From: Lysinibacillus_B sp050613145
GTDB lineage: Bacteria; Bacillota; Bacilli; Bacillales_A; Planococcaceae
Length of the DNA stretch: 64,000 bases
Direction: 5' to 3'
Assembly: GCF_050613145.1 (NCBI RefSeq)
Contig: NZ_CP192507.1
Coordinates: 806,001 to 870,000 of the forward strand
Shown here: in pieces, positions 60,233 through 64,000 of the stretch
Position numbering within the stretch: the stretch's first letter is position 1
Layout of the letters: each line of letters starts with the position of its first letter
The notes under the pieces: generated by a model
The model's input: the letters and a program-made list of their open reading frames with translations, nothing else
What the model was told of the DNA's origin: nothing
Databases searched by the model: none
Position numbers and translations under genes: made by a program

Positions 60233-61510
60233 TTGCTAGTAGATTTCAAAGTGAAAAACTGTTTATCTTATAAAGAAGAAACAGTTTTTTCTATGGTAGC
60301 AGGTAGCCGTATACGCAAATTAAAAGCATCACATACGATAGCACATCATAAATTGAATATGGTGAAAAGTGCATTTATCTTTGGTCCGAATGGCAGTGGC
60401 AAATCTAATTTATTTACCGCCATTAAAGTGCTTCGTTCACTGTTATTTAATTTTGAGAGTTTAAATAATGTAACGCAAATGAAATTACCATATCAGCCGT
60501 TTCAACTCAGTGAGAACAACGGGGAGCCAACGGAGTTTTTAATTGGACTCCTATTAGATGGAGAATTTTTTGAATATGAAGTCCATTATTGTGCGGACAA
60601 GATTTTATTTGAACGTTTTTCAAAAATAATGAAGTTATCAACGAAGCATTTTTTTATACGTACATATAATGAAGAAACGAAGGAATATGAATATACGTTT
60701 TCAAAGAAAAAGCATGCAGAGTTAAAAAATTATACACGTCCAAATACGGCATTTTTATCACTTTTAAATGTTTTTAACGATCCGCAAGCAGCGAAAATTT
60801 TTGATTGGTTCCTCAACAAAATTATTTTCTTAGATGAATCGCATCGTTTATCGAGTCATCCGCTTCTTCGTAAGTTAGAGGATGAAGTGTTTAAGCAAGA
60901 AGTACTCAAGCTTTTAAAAATTGCGGACTTTTCCATTCAGGATTTAACCGCTCGTCGTGTGGAAAGAAAAGAGAAAAATACGATTTTACATGATTTTGAT
61001 ACGGCAGATGCAATTATTCAAGAAATAGATATTGATCTCCATTATTTATCATATGATGATAAAGGAACGCCAATTGGTACAAAGACGATTAATTGGACGA
61101 TGGACTCTAAAGGGACGATTCGCATGCTGTATTTAGCAAGTGTAATGGTAGATGCACATAATAAAGGCAAAACCATTTTCATTGATGAGTTTGATACCGC
61201 CTTCCACGTCTCTATTTGTGAATTTTTAATGGCTATTATGAATAGTGAACGAAATGTCAGTAACCAGTTTATCGTGACGAGCCACGAGATTGATTTACTT
61301 GATCAGCCGCTTCGTTCAGATCAAATTTGGTTTGTGAATAAAAGCTTTAAAAATGAATCGGAGCTGTATTCGCTATTTGATTTTGCAGATTTACATAAAA
61401 AGCGCGCGGATATTTCATATGCGAAGCGTTACTTAAAAGGGGAGTTCGGTGCGACACCGGTTATTAATGAATACTTATCAAAACAATATTTAAGAGAGGA
61501 AGAACAATGA
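60233..61510 (+). CDS. RloA-type AAA15 ATPase (abortive infection AbiLi-like)
   Basis: A 425-residue OLD/RecF-like ABC-class ATPase. It opens LVDFKVKNCLSYKEETVFSM, with Walker A FGPNGSGKS (Lys57), a long insert, Walker B TIFIDEFDTAFH (Asp318, Glu319) and VTSHEIDLLD as the switch His region. It pairs with the downstream RloB TOPRIM-like protein; this two-gene set is known as RloAB/AbiL and is found in phage defence islands and restriction loci. TTG 60233 follows GAGGGAG. The stop overlaps the rloB start (ATGA). Confidence 0.85.
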   Translation: MLVDFKVKNCLSYKEETVFSMVAGSRIRKLKASHTIAHHKLNMVKSAFIFGPNGSGKSNLFTAIKVLRSLLFNFESLNNVTQMKLPYQPFQLSENNGEPTEFLIGLLLDGEFFEYEVHYCADKILFERFSKIMKLSTKHFFIRTYNEETKEYEYTFSKKKHAELKNYTRPNTAFLSLLNVFNDPQAAKIFDWFLNKIIFLDESHRLSSHPLLRKLEDEVFKQEVLKLLKIADFSIQDLTARRVERKEKNTILHDFDTADAIIQEIDIDLHYLSYDDKGTPIGTKTINWTMDSKGTIRMLYLASVMVDAHNKGKTIFIDEFDTAFHVSICEFLMAIMNSERNVSNQFIVTSHEIDLLDQPLRSDQIWFVNKSFKNESELYSLFDFADLHKKRADISYAKRYLKGEFGATPVINEYLSKQYLREEEQ

Positions 61511-62082
61511 GAACAAGAGAAAGAGGAAGGCTTGCTTTACGCAAGACAATACTCATTTATTGTGAAGGCGAAACGGAACGTATTTACTTTGAGCAAATGA
61601 AAATATTAAAGCGGTCAAAAATGGTGAGTGTCAAAATTAAAAATGTAAAACGTTCTGCTATTAAGCTGGCACAGCATGCATACCGGGATTCGAGCTATCA
61701 ACCATTTGATGAGGTATGGATTGTATTTGATAAAGATGATTTAACAGAGTGGCAACTAGAAGAGGTTAATGCGTTTTGTATACAACACAATATTAATATT
61801 GCTTATACAAATGAAGCATTTGAACTGTGGCTACTTTTACATTTTGAACAAATCGATGTGAGTCAAGTATATCCTCGTGCGTTACTGAATGAAAAAATGG
61901 AGGAATATCTTGGTGTTACACGCTACATACGAAATAAAGGAAACGCTGAAGTCATTGCACCCATTGCGCTGCGTCACGAAGTTGCCGTAAGGAATTGTAT
62001 GGAAATGATGAAGCTACGTGATTCGGATAGCCGTGATAATCCTTACTGTAATGTGCATGAAATGATTCAAATCGTTTTTTAG
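61507..62082 (+). CDS. RloB-family TOPRIM-like nuclease
   Basis: A 191-residue RloB protein. LIYCEGETERIYFE (Glu20-Gly21-Glu22) and VWIVFDKDDL (Asp75, Asp77) form a TOPRIM-type metal site, and YTNEAFELWLLLHF is the family hallmark. Expected to act as the toxic nuclease or tRNA/DNA-targeting effector of the RloA ATPase. Overlaps rloA by 4 bp (coupled). Confidence 0.87.
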   Translation: MRTRERGRLALRKTILIYCEGETERIYFEQMKILKRSKMVSVKIKNVKRSAIKLAQHAYRDSSYQPFDEVWIVFDKDDLTEWQLEEVNAFCIQHNINIAYTNEAFELWLLLHFEQIDVSQVYPRALLNEKMEEYLGVTRYIRNKGNAEVIAPIALRHEVAVRNCMEMMKLRDSDSRDNPYCNVHEMIQIVF

Positions 62083-62239
62083 GGATAAAGTATATGTTTT
62101 CAAGAAAATTCACATAAGAAGGACAACAACTCGCGCTATTTTGGCGCGAGTTATTTTTTTTGCGATTGCACTTGGAAAGCAGGTTTATGCAATCACTAAA
62201 AAAGAATTTTTAGAAAATATAGAATAATTTTAGGTTTAG

Positions 62240-62274
62240 GGTTGTTTTATTAGATTAAGTATAATAAAATAACC
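62240..62274. promoter_or_regulatory. Inverted repeat over promoter of ABC operon
   Basis: GGTTGTTTTATTA (62240-62252) and TAATAAAATAACC (62262-62274) form a 13-bp inverted repeat with one mismatch. A TATAAT -10 (62260-62265) lies inside. An operator for a repressor is likely. Confidence 0.5.
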
Positions 62275-62328
62275 TTAAATATATAAAACCTAGCTGAATT
62301 ATAGGTTTTAATAGAGAGGTGACATTGT

Positions 62329-63108
62329 ATGGCTGCACCAATCGTAAAAATTGAGCAAGTATCGAAATCCTATCACTCACAGGGGCAGGATACACTCGTT
62401 TTAAGTAATATTTCACTCGACGTAGAAAAAGGTGAAGTCATTTCGATTTTAGGGAAAAGTGGCTGTGGTAAAAGCACATTGCTGAATTGTATAGGCGGCT
62501 TTGAACAAGTAAATGAAGGGCATATTTTGCTAGACGGGCAAGAAGTAAAAAAGCCAAGCAAACGCTGTATGATGTTAATGCAAAATTATGGACTGTTACC
62601 TTGGCGCTCTGTACAGAAAAACGTAGAGCTAGGATTAGAGGGGATGAATCTTTCAAAATCAGAGATACATGAAAGAGTAAATGATTATTTAGAAATGGTA
62701 GGGCTTGCGGACCGTGCCAATGCATTTCCGAGTGAGTTATCTGGGGGAATGCAACAGCGTGTAGCGATTGCACGAGCACTTGCTATTCAGCCCGAAGTCA
62801 TTTTAATGGATGAACCTTTTGGGGCACTTGACACATTTACACGCTATTATTTGCAAGATGAGCTGATTCAAATTCAAAAGCGAGAGCAGACAACGATTGT
62901 GCTTGTAACACATGATATTGATGAAGCGATTTATTTATCAGACCGCATTTTTATTATGAGTGCAAATCCAGGGCAAGTGCATAAAGAGATTAAAATCCAG
63001 GGCTCGAAACCACGTGATCGCTCGGATTCGGATTTTCAGCATTATCGTGAGCTAATATTTAATGAATTCCAGTTTACAAATAAACAAGCAATTGAATACA
63101 ACATTTAG
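62329..63108 (+). CDS. ABC transporter ATPase, nitrate/sulfonate/taurine type
   Basis: A 259-residue ATPase of the SsuB/TauB/NrtD class. Walker A LGKSGCGKST, Q-loop LMQNYGLLPWRS, signature LSGGMQQR, Walker B VILMDEPFGALD and H-loop VTHDIDEA. The substrate (sulfonate, taurine, pyrimidine precursor or other) is not determined. ATG 62329 follows GAGAGGTGA. It precedes the binding-protein gene by 10 bp; the permease must lie beyond the window. Confidence 0.93.
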   Translation: MAAPIVKIEQVSKSYHSQGQDTLVLSNISLDVEKGEVISILGKSGCGKSTLLNCIGGFEQVNEGHILLDGQEVKKPSKRCMMLMQNYGLLPWRSVQKNVELGLEGMNLSKSEIHERVNDYLEMVGLADRANAFPSELSGGMQQRVAIARALAIQPEVILMDEPFGALDTFTRYYLQDELIQIQKREQTTIVLVTHDIDEAIYLSDRIFIMSANPGQVHKEIKIQGSKPRDRSDSDFQHYRELIFNEFQFTNKQAIEYNI

Positions 63109-63118
63109 GAGGAAAAGC

Positions 63119-64000
63119 ATGAAAAAGGTTTATGGATTATTCGTATTATTGTTCGTACTTGTACTTGCAGCGTGCAGCAATGATGAGGCAACCACTTCGT
63201 CAGCTGACGGTGAAAAGCCAACAATAAAAATTGGTTATTTACCCATCACACATGCTGTACCGCTTTATATGCAAACAGACAGTGAATATGAAGATTACAA
63301 GTTAGAATTAGTGAAATTCGGTTCATGGCCAGAGTTGATGGATGCTTTAAATACAGGAGCTATTGACGGGGCATCGGTACTTATTCAGCTAGCAATGAAT
63401 GCAAAGGAAAAAGGTATTGATTTAAAGGCAGTTGCACTCGGTCACCGCGATGGCAATGTATTAGTCGGTGCACCACATATTGAATCAGTAGAAGATTTAA
63501 AAGGGGAATCATTCGCTATTCCAAGTCGTTTCTCGACGCATAATATTTTGCTATATGAAATGCTACAGAAACACGGAATCGCTTATGAAGATGTCAATGT
63601 TATTGAACTACCACCAGCAGAAATGCCAGCTGCGTTAGCGGAAGGTCGTATTGCAGGGTATGTAGTAGCAGAGCCATTTGGGGCGATTTCAGTGGCACTT
63701 GAAAATGGTAAAGTCCTTTATCAATCAGAAGAAATTTGGCAAGATTCCATCGACTGTGGGTTAGTATTACGCGGTCAATTTATCGATAAAAATCGTGAAT
63801 TAGCAAAAAGCTTCGTAAGCGATTATGCAGTAGCTGGCGAGTTAGCAGAAGCAAAAGATGCTCACACACATGAAGTAGTAAATGAATATTTAACGGTTGA
63901 AGAAAATGTTTTAGATTTATCACTAGAGTGGATTTCATACGATAATTTAAAAATCGAAGAAGAGAGTTATGCCGTTTTACGTGAAGCACTACTTGAAATG
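63119..64000 (+). CDS. ABC transporter substrate-binding lipoprotein (SsuA/NMT1 type), 3' end cut by window
   Basis: The first 294 codons of a periplasmic-binding-protein-like lipoprotein. The lipobox is LAAC (Cys19), followed by a Ser/Thr linker and an NMT1/SsuA domain (IKIGYLPITHAVPLYM, ALNTGAIDGASVLIQLA, EDLKGESFAIPSRFSTHN). No stop is reached before base 64000. ATG 63119 follows TAGGAGG. It is the binding partner of the ATPase just upstream. Confidence 0.92.
   Translation, partial: MKKVYGLFVLLFVLVLAACSNDEATTSSADGEKPTIKIGYLPITHAVPLYMQTDSEYEDYKLELVKFGSWPELMDALNTGAIDGASVLIQLAMNAKEKGIDLKAVALGHRDGNVLVGAPHIESVEDLKGESFAIPSRFSTHNILLYEMLQKHGIAYEDVNVIELPPAEMPAALAEGRIAGYVVAEPFGAISVALENGKVLYQSEEIWQDSIDCGLVLRGQFIDKNRELAKSFVSDYAVAGELAEAKDAHTHEVVNEYLTVEENVLDLSLEWISYDNLKIEEESYAVLREALLEM

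Overview
The window reads as a chromosomal segment of a low-GC, endospore-forming Firmicute, most likely Planococcaceae/Caryophanaceae (Solibacillus or Lysinibacillus-like). The reasons are strong AGGAGG-type ribosome binding sites, frequent TTG/GTG starts, and long runs of gene order shared with Bacillus subtilis: minJ-ctpB, addBA-yisK-yisL, yitUVW, fabH-fabF-trpS-spx-mecA-coiA-pepF-yjbHIJKLMNO and yjcFGH. Spore genes (spoVAC/AD/AE, spoVIF, yjcZ, cotZ) show that it sporulates.

Layout. 1-4.8 kb: cell-wall/division block (M23 peptidoglycan hydrolase cut by the window edge, TlpA-like thioredoxin, CtpB protease, MinJ). 4.9-6.9 kb: azlCD exporter (minus strand) and a TVP38-type membrane protein. 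7.1-16.9 kb: addB-addA recombination nuclease. addA is split by a complete 2.5-kb group II intron with its own reverse transcriptase. 17-21.7 kb: DUF418 protein, yisK, yisL, and a membrane-anchored GH13-like protein that has lost most catalytic residues. 22.3-28.2 kb: an oppDFBCA peptide importer with a candidate CodY box. 28.4-32.5 kb: yitUVW, an orphan hexapeptide acyltransferase between two identical terminators, and an Fnr-type regulator. 32.7-39.2 kb: an N-domain-less ClpB under a CtsR operator, small proteins, fabH-fabF under a FapR-like site, and trpS with a tryptophan T-box. 39.8-50.4 kb: spx, mecA, coiA, pepF, spxH-yjbI, transglycosylase, CYTH protein, yjbL, relQ, NAD kinase and pseudouridine synthase. 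50.5-58.4 kb: mgtE, spore coat and spoVA genes, yjcFGH and pgpA. 58.5-64 kb: nuclease, YceI protein under an MhqR-like operator, a GC-rich structured intergenic RNA/element, a RloA-RloB defence pair, and the start of a sulfonate/nitrate-type ABC importer.

Functional links. Spx, SpxH, MecA and ClpB form a proteostasis/redox-stress set. AddAB repairs double-strand breaks, but here active AddA depends on intron splicing. The YhcN-like lipoprotein, SpoVAC/AD/AE, SpoVIF, YjcZ and CotZ serve spore germination and coat assembly.

The most unusual points are: (i) the group II intron in helicase motif III of addA; (ii) a ~280-bp, ~50% GC element with nested long-range helices directly upstream of rloAB; (iii) four intergenic tracts of exactly 21-bp-spaced CAAAA/CAAGT repeats; (iv) two families of dispersed palindromic intergenic elements; and (v) ribosome binding sites embedded in terminator-like hairpins. 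Everything here was read by eye. No homology search or RNA folding was run.
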